In this document: positions 1-11,480 of the stretch, in pieces
Position numbering within the stretch: position 1 is the stretch's first letter
Layout: each line of letters begins with the position of its first letter
Source of the DNA: Liolophura sinensis
Lineage: Eukaryota; Mollusca; Polyplacophora; Chitonida; Chitonidae
Assembly (NCBI RefSeq): GCF_032854445.1
Contig: NC_088295.1
Coordinates: 61,735,249-61,799,248, forward strand
DNA: 64,000 nucleotides
Reading direction: 5' to 3'
Made by a program: the position numbers and the translations under genes
The notes under the pieces: generated by a model
What the model was told of the DNA's origin: nothing
Databases searched by the model: none
The model's input: only the letters and a program-made list of their open reading frames with translations

Positions 1-1560
1 AGTGCAATGAGAGATTTTAAATTGTGATTTAAAAGTTCTTTATTTGACTGGCCACAGGTCTCTTGTAAAAACCAGTTTTCTATTTTAAAGCCTTTAAAGT
101 GCATTTGAGCCATTCATCTCTTCCAGCTGTGTCCCTCTGTGCGATAATTTACTTCCAAGTTCTTAATCTGTCGTAAATCTCAAACATTAGCTTTTAAAGT
201 TTCCCCACGCTGTTGTTGCATAATGGCTACCTGCAATGACCAAAGTTGACGATCTTTGTATGCCTCGTTACCCAAAACACTAAATGGCTTTCACAGTCTT
301 TATCCTCTCAGAATTGATACTGAATAAAGGACATCAAGTAGAAGATTCGACTATATCGCTCCATTCGCAGAAACGTTACAAAGTCATTTCTCTCAACAGC
401 CACTTGACAAACCGTTCGACGCCTTGACTTTGAGATTAGAGTCGTTTCTTGTCATTTCACACGGTCCGCTGTCGTGTCTAAAGGAACGTTGTGTTTCCCT
501 TTCGATAATTGGAAAATGATGTAAAAGGTGCCAAGTGAAGAAAGGTAGATACAAAGGTGATTGCGTAAGTGATCGACGATCAAAGGTCAAATTTAATTCA
601 GTCGAGAAATTTAGGGCCGTCAGGATTGTCAGGTGGTCACTGACCGTATCAGCTAAATTCTCCAAGACACACGGGTGTGTGTAAACTGATAGGCCTCTCT
701 CAATGTACTTAATCCTCGAGATATAGGTATATGAGGACAAAGAGCAAGTCGAGGTCCCGGCTTGGGATATATGAGACCTGCTGATCGCATGGGCAATGGG
801 TTGTCCGTTCTGGGAAGATGGCAACACTCCGGTGATTGAAGTTTCTAGGGGGGAGGAGGTTTGTGTGTATGTTTAGAGAGAACACAGGCCTTCCCACAAC
901 CGGCTATTCTGTAGCCCAGTTAAGTTCAACTAAACTCTGGATATAAACCGACTCTTGTGAACAACTCACGTTTCTTCTATGTCAGGACTTTGTGACGACC
1001 TAACGCCTCGATTCGAACAAGAAAATGATTTCGAGTTCTTTCACACGAAGAAAAACCTCCAGAGAGCGGACTTCTCACAACGTCCATGGTTGGGGCACGC
1101 AGTGTTAATTGCGCTGTTCCCACCCCGAAGGCGCAGAGTAGGCTTGGGCACAGGCCCTCGGGAGGCCTGCGCATGGCCGACTCTTTCAGGCAATGGTGAC
1201 AAGCTATTTCCACATGTCAGAGGAAAGACAAAAATGGCGCTTTAGCATGCAATGCTAGTTGGCGGAAAATGTCCCAATGCCAATGGAATGAATTCAACTG
1301 TAAGCGCTCTTAACACCCAAGCCCTGACTTTAAATTAGCCATGTCACATGCAGAAGGAAATCTTGAGAGGGCCTCATACAGCCGCTTTGAGGGCTCCGCA
1401 ATTACTAACTACTGAACACACCAATTCCTTGTGGAACAATCGGGCTGGTTTTTTGGACAGGACCGAACTGAAATATGACGATAAAATAATAGCGATGGGA
1501 GACCGAGTCAGAGTTAGACGGGGTTGAGCGAGAATATTAGAGACCGAAATATGTTCTCAT
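1..1560. other. intergenic, balanced composition, no gene seen
   Basis: No open frame here has recognisable protein similarity; the frames present are short and overlap on both strands. The stretch at about 1240-1480 is free of simple repeats, has balanced base composition and carries several short motifs (GGAATG, CAATTACTA, AACAAT-like) of the kind found in conserved regulatory DNA, but nothing is diagnostic. It lies about 46 kb downstream of the POU3 gene. Confidence 0.5.
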
Positions 1561-1639
1561 TTTAGACCATTTTTTTTTTCAAGAAATATTTTAATTTCGG
1601 TAACTATAGAAGTACTGGAGAGGCGCTTGACTGCGGTCA

Positions 1640-1860
1640 ATGCCTTGTTCCTTGGGGAGCGATTAGATACCAAAAGCCCATTAGCAACGAGATCGCCACG
1701 TTTATATGCAAATTAACGGCAAGGAAAAGGTGCCACGACAACAGCTTGTTTTTGGGTACAAACTGCTTTGTCACATACCACAGGCCATTTACAGCAAACC
1801 TCAATTTGTGAACCCATATGCTAGCCATTAGCTAATATGCAAATCGCCTTGGAGCATTCT
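1640..1860. promoter_or_regulatory. candidate enhancer with two perfect POU octamers
   Basis: Two exact ATGCAAAT octamers are present on the plus strand at 1706-1713 and 1837-1844. The first runs straight into TAA (ATGCAAATTAA) and the second is preceded by TAAT, so both carry homeodomain-type half sites next to the POU-specific half site. Between them are further ATTAG/ATTAGC motifs and an ACAAAG SOX-type core on the minus strand near 1770. Class III POU factors bind such sites, often with SoxB partners. The sequence is not repetitive. That it is an enhancer, and that it acts on the POU3 gene in this window, is inference. Confidence 0.3.
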
Positions 1861-2530
1861 TTTCCCCTGTCCTATTTATCACCCCTTAATTCGCTTACCT
1901 CCCCCCTTTATCACTGCTAAGGCTCCCGTTGGAAGAGTTCTAACACTTTAGCTTAGTGTGCAAATAGAAATGGTTAAACCTTATAGCCTATACCAAACTC
2001 TTGGAGGTATGAATCTAAGTTATCCGAGACACACGAACAGCAACTGTTGAAAAACAAAAGATGAAAAACTGAATTATCCAGTTGTGAAAATCTGGAAAGC
2101 AGAAACTTCCGTGTCATGGGGTCGTTCATTTGTACTTTAAATGGATCTCACTTTAGAAACATTTTGAACCAAGCATATCAAAGAAATGTTTAGTTGTATG
2201 AGTTCATTTTTCAAAGAGCTTATTTAAAAAAAAATAAACAAGTGACTTACAGGTTACTTTGTTAGTAGTCATTATATAAAGGTCTTTCAGTCCAGGGTTT
2301 ACGTGGCATATAAGTCAGTCTAAATCTGAGGATATTAAAACGTCTATTTCTTCATATCATTTAAGGTCACACCAAAATTGCAGGTATACTACACCATACT
2401 GTAATGTGGTTCGCTTTGATCTGTTACATCGCATTATCCAAGCAGGCGTTTACGCATAGGACAGTGCAAGCATGCATATTTTTATTTTTAAACGGAGTTT
2501 TGAAAAGAAATATATGCCTTATAAATAAAG

Positions 2531-2532
<2 letters not shown>

Positions 2533-2605
<73 letters not shown>

Positions 2606-2620
2606 ATATATATATCACAT
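2533..2620. repeat. (AT)n microsatellite ending in a palindrome
   Basis: About 70 bp of uninterrupted AT dinucleotides are followed at 2601-2620 by a 20-bp perfect palindrome with arms ATGTGATATA and TATATCACAT. Open frames reading Tyr-Ile repeats across it are artefacts. Confidence 0.95.
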
Positions 2621-5240
2621 TAAATAAAACAAAAAATGTAACAGTGCGATATAGGATATACACATCTTTCTCTAACAGTTCCAAGAATATGTGTTTAATG
2701 TATCCTTGACAACGCCTTCCATAATCTTCATAATCGTCACTTGATACTGTGCATGAATTAGTGTGAAACTGAGGCCAGAAAATCTTTTAGATAAGAGATA
2801 AAAAAAAACATTTAGATAAGATATCTACCACTGTTTCCTTTTGTTTATATGTGTGGCACAGTCGTCAGTGCCCTTTTCTATAAACACATGATTAGAGTTG
2901 AAAACAAAGTCTAACATTCTTAATCAGAGAAAATAAAAAACGTCCAAAACGTTCTTAGATTACGGAAATTGCTAATACTTAATGACTATTTCTTAGGCGA
3001 GCTGAATTAAATGAAATGCTGGCACATGTATAAATGTCGAACACATGAATTGCGATATTAAAGAGTGATTGGTGAAAAAACTGATTAATATGTCAATCAA
3101 TCCATGAATCAATTCAATCAGTTAAACATTAAATACATCCGCGAATGAATAGATGTTATTGGTGGTAAGTGGCGTGTGAACAGAAAAACGTTGAGAAGAA
3201 ACTGTATTCATTGAAGCTTGTGAATTTCGCGCCTAATTCACCGGCTATTTATTGCGCCTTAAGACATTGGCATCTCCGATGTTTCCCAGCGATAAGATCA
3301 CACTGGCTTGGGAAACGATGAGGGTTTAGTAGATTATCAACATATATACACTGCTTAGCTTAACTATGTGATTGGTTTCATCTCAATATAATTCAATTTG
3401 TGCAGAGGAAAATTAATGGCGATTGCCTTGCTGTACTCAGCGAGAAAAAACGATCTTGGCAAATGCCTAAAACTCGTAAAAAGCCAATGGTCTAAGTCGG
3501 AACACAATTAAGGTCATCAAACTGTCTTATAACTGAAGGAAAGTGTGTAATTTGCCACAATGAGGATTTGAGTTTGCCCGTTGATTTATTTCACTTTTGT
3601 CAAAATTTGACGGCAGATTACGATCGAGAGGGGGAATGAGCTGTGCAATGGCGTAATCGGTCTTCTGTGTAGCCACCTTAGGTTACCTTATTCCAATAAA
3701 ACAATTATGTAACAGACTAAATTAGTTAAGAATGCCGACTCACGCGTGGTGTCAAGTACTCCCACAGGCTGGCCGGGCTAGAATTTGGTTTGAGATTATA
3801 CCAGAGCCAAAGGTCATCGAGCGCACTTCCGTTTCGTTTCGGGACACAGTTCCCGATTTCGTGAGTCAGCCCTAACGGCTCGCGACACCCCATTACGTTA
3901 ACCCTATCCTGTCAGGCGCTTTACCCTGATCCCCGAGTCTGAACCCTTTCTGGAAGTCTTACCGCTCTTCGCCCATCTTCGTTTTGCTCGACTGCTCTTC
4001 CAATCAATTTTCCAACCTGTCTCTTTGGGCTGTGTTGATTTCATGCATTGTCACTCGCCATTCAGACGTAATACATGCAGCAGTCCACGTTGTTTGAGCT
4101 GCCGGCACTCGCCGCCTGACTCTGCATGCTGGCGGGTTATTTGGGAAAGAGAAAGGAGATAGAAAAGTCCAAAGATTAATAGAAATACACTAATTCAAGC
4201 CTCTAGTTTTAACAATTATTCTACACCAGCTAGTTTGTGTACAAGAACAGGGGTTTTCGAGCAATCGTCAAAATTGACCGTGCCCCGGACGAAAATGCCT
4301 TTCGATAAGACGGAAGAAAAAAGTCAAACCCTGAGACAAAACTCATGTGTGCATTTCGTGCCTTTAAGGACTGATTTTAGGACATTTTTCCTTTTTGGGG
4401 GCGGGAGGAGGATGCGCTTGTATTATTCTGTGTGCACACCGTCTTCGGCTGATGAGCGTCAATGTTTTCTGATCACATAACCCATTACAATTGTTATGGT
4501 GCGACGACCCGGTGGAATAAGAAGACTCGGTTTGGCCAATTGACACTGGGAAGACATCGTGGGGATTACGCTTCCTCTTTACATGTTTCCGCATCCACAT
4601 TCGAGGACAAGCCCAGTCGCCCCAACCAATACTTAAAGCTCAACTCAAACTGTTTTCTTAAGTTCTCGCTTCTATCCAAAGCCTCCCTTTCTCTCTCTTC
4701 GCTTGTTTTCGTTCTTGTCGAATAACATGTCAATTGGATTGGTAATGTCTTACACCTCAATAATCATTGATTTAGACCTGGTACTTAACAAGCCAAAAAA
4801 ACTATGGAGACAATCCATGTTCTTTCTGAACCAATATTGTTGCTTTTAAAAATGGGCACTTTACAAGTCTAATGTTTGTCCTGAATGGATTCAATTGTGC
4901 AATGTTATTTCTTCCCTACACATGATGGACTTCTGAAGTAGCAGCCTGAGCCAATGAAAATACTTGAAGCCCATCAGGGTCATATTTCATGACCAAAACA
5001 GGATTATTTCGTTCAGAGAGTAGTGAAAACAAATTTATTCACGATACGAATTAAAGTATACATATAGAGTATTCTACAGGAACAATTCTTCTATAACATT
5101 TCCCTGGATAAAATTTCCATTTTTTTATTTTTGGCGAATCTAGATTTTGCTGTTCTTGAAACATTACTGTTAGGTTTTCATTTTATTTCCTCTTTACCCG
5201 TTTATTTATTTTGTGCATTCCATTGACGTTTTACGCAACC
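2621..5240. other. intergenic, no gene seen
   Basis: AT-rich DNA without a supportable gene. A more balanced stretch lies at about 3720-4130, with an exact AP-1 type TGAGTCA at 3862-3868 and an AAAGGTCA nuclear-receptor half site at 3809-3816; these are isolated short motifs only. The frames around 4235-4760 are overlapping, on both strands, and resemble no protein family. Confidence 0.5.
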
Positions 5241-5250
5241 AGGCACTCTA

Positions 5251-5251
<1 letters not shown>

Positions 5252-5297
<46 letters not shown>
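5252..5297. repeat. (AAT)n microsatellite
   Basis: About fifteen AAT units. The bases just before it (CCAGGCACTCT at 5240-5250) are identical to the unit-junction segment of the 75-bp satellite that begins about 275 bp further on. A 13-bp direct duplication (AGAATTATGACGC twice) follows at 5306-5331. Confidence 0.93.
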
Positions 5298-5332
5298 TTA
5301 GATAAGAATTATGACGCAGAATTATGACGCAA

Positions 5333-5385
5333 GGCACCCGGGCAGAGCTAGGGGAAACCCACGACCATCGACTGTCTCTGCACCC
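5333..5385 (-). mobile_element. SINE fragment, family 1, inverted
   Basis: Read on the minus strand this contains GATGGTCGTGGGTTTCCCC followed by GCTCTGCCCGG, the middle section of the SINE that is seen in fuller form at 16275-16486. Only this part is preserved. It lies between an (AAT)n tract and the satellite built from the 3' core of the same SINE family, but in the opposite orientation to the satellite. Confidence 0.7.
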
Positions 5386-5525
5386 ATAGAACGCAATCTC
5401 TTGATCTATTGCTGGGTTTGAGCTGGCTTAGTGATGTAAAGCGTTGCACTTGTTACGACCGAACTATCTCTGACCAAGGAAGTCTCAGATTCAGGAGTAT
5501 ATATATGCCTGACATCCCAGGAACT

Positions 5526-6390
5526 GGTTTCCTCCCCCAATAAACCTGACCGCCATCATATTAGTGACAAAGGTCTATGGTTGTATGCTCCAGGCACTCT
5601 GGTTTCCTCCCCAAATAAACCTGACCGCCATCATATAAGTGACAAAGGTCGGTGGTTGTATACTCCAGGCACTCTGGTTTCCTCCCCCAATAAACCTGAC
5701 CGCCATCATATAAGTGACAAAGGTCGGTGGTTGTATACTCCAGACACCCTGATGTCCTCCCCAAATAAACCTGACCGCTATCATATTAGTGAAAAAGGTC
5801 GGTGGTTGTATACTCCAGGCACTCTGGTTTCCTCCCCAACTAAACCTGATCGCCATCATATAAGTACCAAAGATCGGCGGTTGTATACTCCAGGCACTCT
5901 GGTTTCCTCCACCAATAAACCTGACCGCCATCATATAAGTGACAAAGGTCGGTGGTTGTATACTCCAGGCACTCTGGTTTCCTCCCCAAATAAACCTGAC
6001 CGCCATCATATTAGTGACAAACGTCGTTTGTTGTATACTCCACATCACTGTGGTTTCCTCCACCAATAAACCTGATCGCCATCATATAAGTGACAAAGGT
6101 CGGTGGTTGTATACTCCAGGCACTCTGGTTTCCTCCCCAAATAAACCTGATCGCCATCATATAAGTGACAAAGGTCGGTGGCTGTATACTCCAGGCACTC
6201 TGGTTTCCTCCCCAAATAAAACTGACCGCCATCATATTAGTGACAGACGTCGTTCGTTGTATACTCCAGGCACTGTGGTTTCGTCCACCAATAAACCTGA
6301 TCGCCATCATATAAGTAACAAAGGTCGGTGGTTGTGCACTCCAGGCACTGTGGTTTCCTCCCCCAATAAACCTCACCCACGTCGTAAACG
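5526..6390 (+). repeat. 75-bp tandem satellite related to the SINE core
   Basis: Eleven full units and one partial unit start at 5526, 5601, 5676, 5751, 5826, 5901, 5976, 6052, 6127, 6202, 6277 and 6352. The period is exactly 75 bp except for one extra base in the seventh unit. Each unit opens with GGTTTCCTCC and carries CATATAAGTGACAAAGGTCG and the spacer TATACTCCAGGCACTCT. The first 42 bases of a unit match the SINE tail at 14429-14470 at 34 of 42 positions. Because 75 is divisible by three, long open frames of 25-residue repeats appear on both strands; they are by-products, with no start context or codon pattern suggesting translation. Confidence 0.95.
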
Positions 6391-8458
6391 ACACAAAAAA
6401 AATTGGAACAAATCTTTCAACACGAACTAAACAAATAAACAAAATTGAAAGAAAAACATGTGATCGAGACAAACAAAAAAGTCTCCACCAGTCCACTGGC
6501 TGATTTTTCTGTATCAGCTGCGTGCGAGGATCACGCTGAATAGGCTTTGATGATTAAGGTCGAAGCAGCAAATCACCCTGATTAGAACTAGGTTATATAT
6601 TCTGACGACGTCGAGGAGATACCGGTAATTCTATCAACTTCAAGTTGGCCCCCCGAGGCATTCGAACATGGACCACCTCTCTCGGCGTCCCACGGCTTGC
6701 CAGCAGAGCCACAGTCGTGAGCTTTGTTCGGAAAGCTTTGAGCCCGAAGGCAGACGGGCTTTTTCGCCCCTAATCGCGCAAAAATATTTTTCAGCTGAGA
6801 GGAAGTCGCTATATATGAGAAGTAAACAAGTGTAAGTTTTAGTAGTATATTGGATTGTGCGAGACATAAAGTTTTACGAAAATCTAGAAAAAAAATAGTG
6901 TCAATTGAACAGAGTTGTAAATGTCAAACGTAAATGATACCAGGAGGTCAGATGGGACAGTCGTGCTTTGTTTCCCTTGCATGGCACGGTCTAAGTGATA
7001 AACAATTTAATTATATGCACGAGTCCACAATTTAAGTAGAGATCAATAAAGTTTGTCAGCATTGAGAGTTAGATCGATAAAACTGACCACACACAAATTA
7101 CCCCAGCGTTTTGCCCGCAGAAGAAAAAAAAAACAAAACGACAAAAAAAAAAGAAGAAGAAGAAAAATGCTCGCCAAGTATGATTTGCAATGCGAACTTG
7201 TGTTTTGCCATTTACATGAACAGTTATAATAAATCGTAAGTGAGGTAAGTAAGAGGCCGTATTTCAATAGTTACGCGTGACCATTTATCAATTACCCACT
7301 GTCACCGTTGTTCTGGTTTTGATGGCTAAGCTACAGATCTTTTATTATGTTAAGGCTATCTTGTGTTTTGTGGTGACTTGATGACGATGACGAAGCCATA
7401 GCGATAACTGGTGTCATTATGATGTTATTGCACACATGCTTTATCCGCGTCATTAGTTTTACGTTCGCAGAACCAAATCTCAGCACATCCCATCATAAAA
7501 TTGTACTGTGTTGGACTACGAAAATAACGACGCCATTATCACGAAGTCGTTTCAACTGGGCTGTTATGGCCGGGCGAAAATTGGAAATTATCAATATGTC
7601 ACTCATTTCTTCTAATATCTTCGTGTGGTCTCTTGGCAACGTACATTAAAAATATGGTCGAGTCTAGGCAACACCAAATGTACGAAAGTCGTCAGTCGAG
7701 ACGTATTGTTATGTAATCTTACTGTGTTACGTCACTTCGTTTAACCATGGTGTGTTTAATGCAGCAGACACGTTAACGGTGGAAGAAAATTTGAAATATC
7801 ATAACAAAAAACACTGATGTCCCGGCCTTTATATTTGTATTTGGCTTGGCATGTTTTATAACTTGCTTTAAACCACGTCGAAATTCTTTACTGACATACA
7901 CAGTCTTACTTTTAAACCGTTTTCATTTATGGATTTGAATTACTTAGGCTGGGCTTCAGGATGTGCTCACTGTTACAAAGGTTAGTTTTATGAGAGGAAG
8001 AACCCCCCCCCCCCCCTTTGCCAGGCACCTGATAAACTTCATAAGTTAAGTCGCAACTGAAGTAGCCAGAACTGGATTCGAACTCGCTACCTCACAACGG
8101 ACAGCTACGCTTTACAGGAATTAGCCACAAATTAATATGCTACAGATAGAGACTTGTGCACCGAACAACCCTGTCAGATTATACTTGATCGCTCTATTCG
8201 CTCAGCCCCTGGCTAAAATGAAAATGATTTATGCGCTTTTAATTAATTATCAATAGACCACCCATCACATTTTGGCATATAAGCCTACCCTGATTGTATG
8301 TCTTTGGGTACTTTGTTCTTCCAAGTTGGAGTGGGAAAAAATGCCGATGCCGAACTTTAAGTGGTTTCTTGGTCTGTACATATTGTGGTATAAGGAACGC
8401 ATCGCCGCGCACACCTGCTGTTTCTTCTTTATCAGGGTTTAGATAAATACAAATCTTA
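6391..8458. other. intergenic, no gene seen
   Basis: No protein-coding signal. It holds an A/G-rich tract at about 7120-7165, a run of about fifteen C residues at 8006-8020, and a tRNA-like fragment listed separately. Short frames at 6640-6867 and 7419-7649 resemble nothing known. Confidence 0.5.
8060..8137 (-). mobile_element. tRNA-derived SINE remnant
   Basis: On the minus strand the sequence GAGGTAGCGAGTTCGAATCC contains a near-perfect Pol III B box (AGTTCGAATCC). A weak A-box-like TGGCTAATTCC lies about 45 bases before it. I could not fold a convincing cloverleaf, so this is read as a decayed tRNA-derived repeat head and not a functional tRNA gene. Confidence 0.45.
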
Positions 8459-8530
8459 CTATGTATTTGTTCTCTGTATTCCCTGACTATGTATTTGTTC
8501 TCTGTATTTCCTTTCTATGTATTTTCTCTA
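8459..8530 (+). repeat. 28-bp direct repeat, 2.5 copies
   Basis: A 28-base unit starting CTATGTATTTGTTCTCTGTA begins at 8459 and again at 8487. A third, partial and diverged copy begins near 8515. Small local duplication, no coding content. Confidence 0.85.
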
Positions 8531-10549
8531 CTTTTGCAAAAGTTAAGGTATCTATTTTTAAACGGCATTGTCTTGGCTATATATATATGAAATGAGAAAA
8601 CAGAAAATAGTTTCCGGTTTGATACACGAATTACGCACCAGCTTTATTATATATACTACGAAAATTAATCACAAAAACAAGATATTACAAGCCTATAGCA
8701 CTTAAAGTTGTCTGAGCCCATGGTTTGTATCACCTGTTTTGAATGGCGGTTAGGATCAGTTTCCTTCAGAAAAACTAACAGCGCGTGCTATTGGCTGTTT
8801 TCATTTTAGCTACAGAGCGTCCGGAAATGTCTTACATTTCAAATTGTAGGTATATCCGATATAAGTAAATCGTGCCTTGGAGCTAGCCCATGTAAACTCA
8901 GGTTATTGTTTGTAGGTGTGAGGCTATATCAAACTACAGCTGTCAGACTACAGTCTCGGGTTGTAATTCTAATTGACAAGGAAATAATATAGAGCTCGCG
9001 TGTGTGCAAAATGTCAAGCGAATTGACCTCAATATACTGAAAATACACACACACACACAAATCACGCGTTATTTCTCATATAACGAGAAAAGACGAGACC
9101 TTATATACGCTCCGCCCAGAAATGAACGGACGCTGAATTTAACGTGCCATTTTCATAGGATTAATAGAGTTTTGACCTTATTTATGTACAAGGGGAACTG
9201 TAGTAGAAATGCTAGACACGTCAAAATATAACAATATCAAGCTTATTTACTGAGTAAGAAGGATGATGACACAAATACTGACATTAATGGATATTTATGA
9301 ATTAGAGGTGTATAAGTTCAATTCTTCATTACAACTGTAATGCTCAGTTACAAGCCTGACATCTTATAAAAGGTATATATAAATGTTATACATTTTCAAT
9401 AAATAAACCAGAAAGTTACATCGAATGAAAGCAAGCCACAAGTTAATCAATCAGTCAATCATTCAGAGAGTAAACTATCCTGCTATTTCTTATCACAAAA
9501 CCTTAGGTTTTCTAAACGTCGTGAGTGACCGTAAAGTCCCACAGGAAGTACCGCACTGAATACGTATTCACACGTACTGTAAATGGAATAGATAGGTTAG
9601 TTAAAGACTCAACTAAAGGCGCCCTCCCACAAACTGCCCGCAGTGACCGATCTTTGACAAATGGTGACGACCGGAAACGCGACAATGGATCTATTACTGG
9701 ACACCAAAAAAGAGGGGAGCACTAATAGCCTGAACAACTGCACTGAGGCACAGCGCTGTATCATTGGGTGCTAAATGAAAAATACATTTGATCTGACCTA
9801 TGGTATGGGAGCTTTATGGGTTTAAGTGCATGTCACTCGGTGTAAATATCAAACTGTATGTACTGAAACAACGCAACATCAGCTTGTTCTGTGAACCGAC
9901 ACGACATGATATGTTTTGCCTATACCATGATATTAGTTTGCCGTTCAACTTTGTAAAGCAACAGCGGAATTACCACTAGAGTTATGAAATTACAACTTGT
10001 GGGAATTAAAGTGTAAGCTAAGAAATGTGAAATATTGTTTTCGTGCTCATATTTCATTTCATGTCGTTGTGTCTATAAAGCGGACAGTGAGCCAAGTCTT
10101 ACAATAGTGACTCTTATAGCATTTGAAAGCGGAAAAAGGCATTTTTTAAAAACAGAATAGTGTTCATGAATGATATATGCTCTCTAATGGAAAACACGCA
10201 CATGTATCAGCCTGTATAAAGTGTACCTAGGCTACATCTAATGTATCACTAAATTGGTTGTTCTCATAACTGTCTCTAAGTCTGTATATGTTGCACATTT
10301 CACTGTGTATTCAACTGCATCGACTTACAGGTGCCGCGAATCTTTTCCCCTGTCATACAAGCCCTAAGCTTGTGACGTACGGAGACCCTTACCCTATGTA
10401 ATGCTGCATGTGTCCTTGGGACAAGCTACTTTGCTGGAGGGTCCAACAAATCCGCCTAATACGCCAAATCAACAGATCAATGCTTTATAAAACGATTAAA
10501 AAATCCATAGCAGGCCTCTTGCAGTGACAGAAACAAACATCTTTCAGTG
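8531..10549. other. intergenic, no gene seen
   Basis: AT-rich sequence with a short CA run at 9046-9058. Frames at 9004-9231 and 9525-9725 have no recognisable domain and no neighbouring exon-like signals. Confidence 0.5.
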
Positions 10550-11480
10550 CTGTCCTGCCCTCAGAGAATTCGCCCTTTTAAAGACACGCTGGTGGCAGTA
10601 CCTTTGAGTTCCGTCGAGGATAGCCCTCTAATGTAATTTGGCCAGCCCAAACCTAGGCGAAGACTCGGAAATTTCCCCAGCTTGATGGTGGAGAATAGAC
10701 ACTACGCACGCGCTGACAGAAGTCACAATCGTCAGTAATTGAGTTTGGGGTGGCTAGTTAAATTTTCCTTTCCAATTATTAATAATTTTGCCAATACCAA
10801 ACTTTAATTGCTAAAGGAAATTTCATTACGTTCCACCATACAAGCTGTAGCTACGTGCAGTCCACATAATTCTTCTCCAACTGCCAGATAAAAAATTGCT
10901 GAAGAGGTATAGGAAATGAATGTCCTCCGCCTCCGCCATTATTGACGACATGGCTGACCTCCTTTCTCTTATCTTCGAAGTGAGTAACAAGAATTCCAGC
11001 TCCCGTAGTCAATGCAATTTTGCCATTTTCTGGGGGAAGAAATGGACATTTACTTCTGGGAAGAGAAATGACAAATTCTCACCGAGACGCTAGATCTTTT
11101 GATCGGCAATATAGTATCTCATTCCCCCATATTTCGAGGTGATCATAAAATGCTCTGGGAATTTTTGATCGTTAGTTGAGCTTTTGACAAACGAGCAGAT
11201 AAGCCGATCGAGGCCACTTGGCCTCCGCATACAGTTGCTCCTAGTGCACTGGGAGCTAATATCAAAAATACTTGTGACGATTCACAGTGGCCTACTATCC
11301 TAAACCTCTGATGAAATTTCTGCCTATTAGGACGCAGATGTGATAGGGTATTGGTGAATCTGGCGTTGACAGCCCCCGTCTCGTACTTTACCGCGATGCC
11401 GGCATATCATTGAAACGTGGCCATTCCAGCTGCAGATAACATAGCCCAGCCCAAGACGAGCTAATTTAGGCTGGAGAATA
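10550..11480. promoter_or_regulatory. non-repetitive balanced block, candidate conserved element
   Basis: This 0.9-kb block has more even base composition than its surroundings, no simple repeats and no SINE sequence. It holds closely spaced TAAT/ATTA motifs at about 10770-10790 (CAATTATTAATAATTTTG), a YY1-like CCGCCATTAT at about 10932 and several TGATCG/GATCATAA motifs near 11100-11160. It could be a conserved non-coding element or contain an unrecognised exon; see the short reading frame at 10950. Confidence 0.25.
10950..11093 (+). CDS. short ORF or possible first exon, uncertain
   Basis: An ATG at 10950 in a good initiation context (GACGACATGG) opens a 47-residue frame beginning MADLLSLIFEVSNKNSSS and ending at a TAG at 11091-11093. 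Ten codons in, at 10978-10985, the sequence reads GAA|GTGAGT, a strong match to a 5' splice donor, so the alternative is a first coding exon MADLLSLIFE joined to an exon I cannot identify. No family is recognised. The frame is short enough to occur by chance. Confidence 0.15.
   Translation: MADLLSLIFEVSNKNSSSRSQCNFAIFWGKKWTFTSGKRNDKFSPRR

Noticed and set aside
2404-2709. Open frames with long Tyr-Ile runs (also at 30822-31004 and 55912-56145)
   Set aside because: Translation of (AT)n microsatellites.
5561-6496. Several 160-residue open frames on both strands
   Set aside because: They come from a 75-bp tandem repeat whose length is a multiple of three, so any stop-free unit is open throughout. 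Both strands are open and a one-base insertion shifts the frame without consequence.
8060-8137. tRNA gene on the minus strand
   Set aside because: Good B box, but weak A box and no convincing cloverleaf or anticodon arm; more likely a SINE remnant. The same reasoning applies to B-box-like sites at 29087, 42132, 60111 and 62923.
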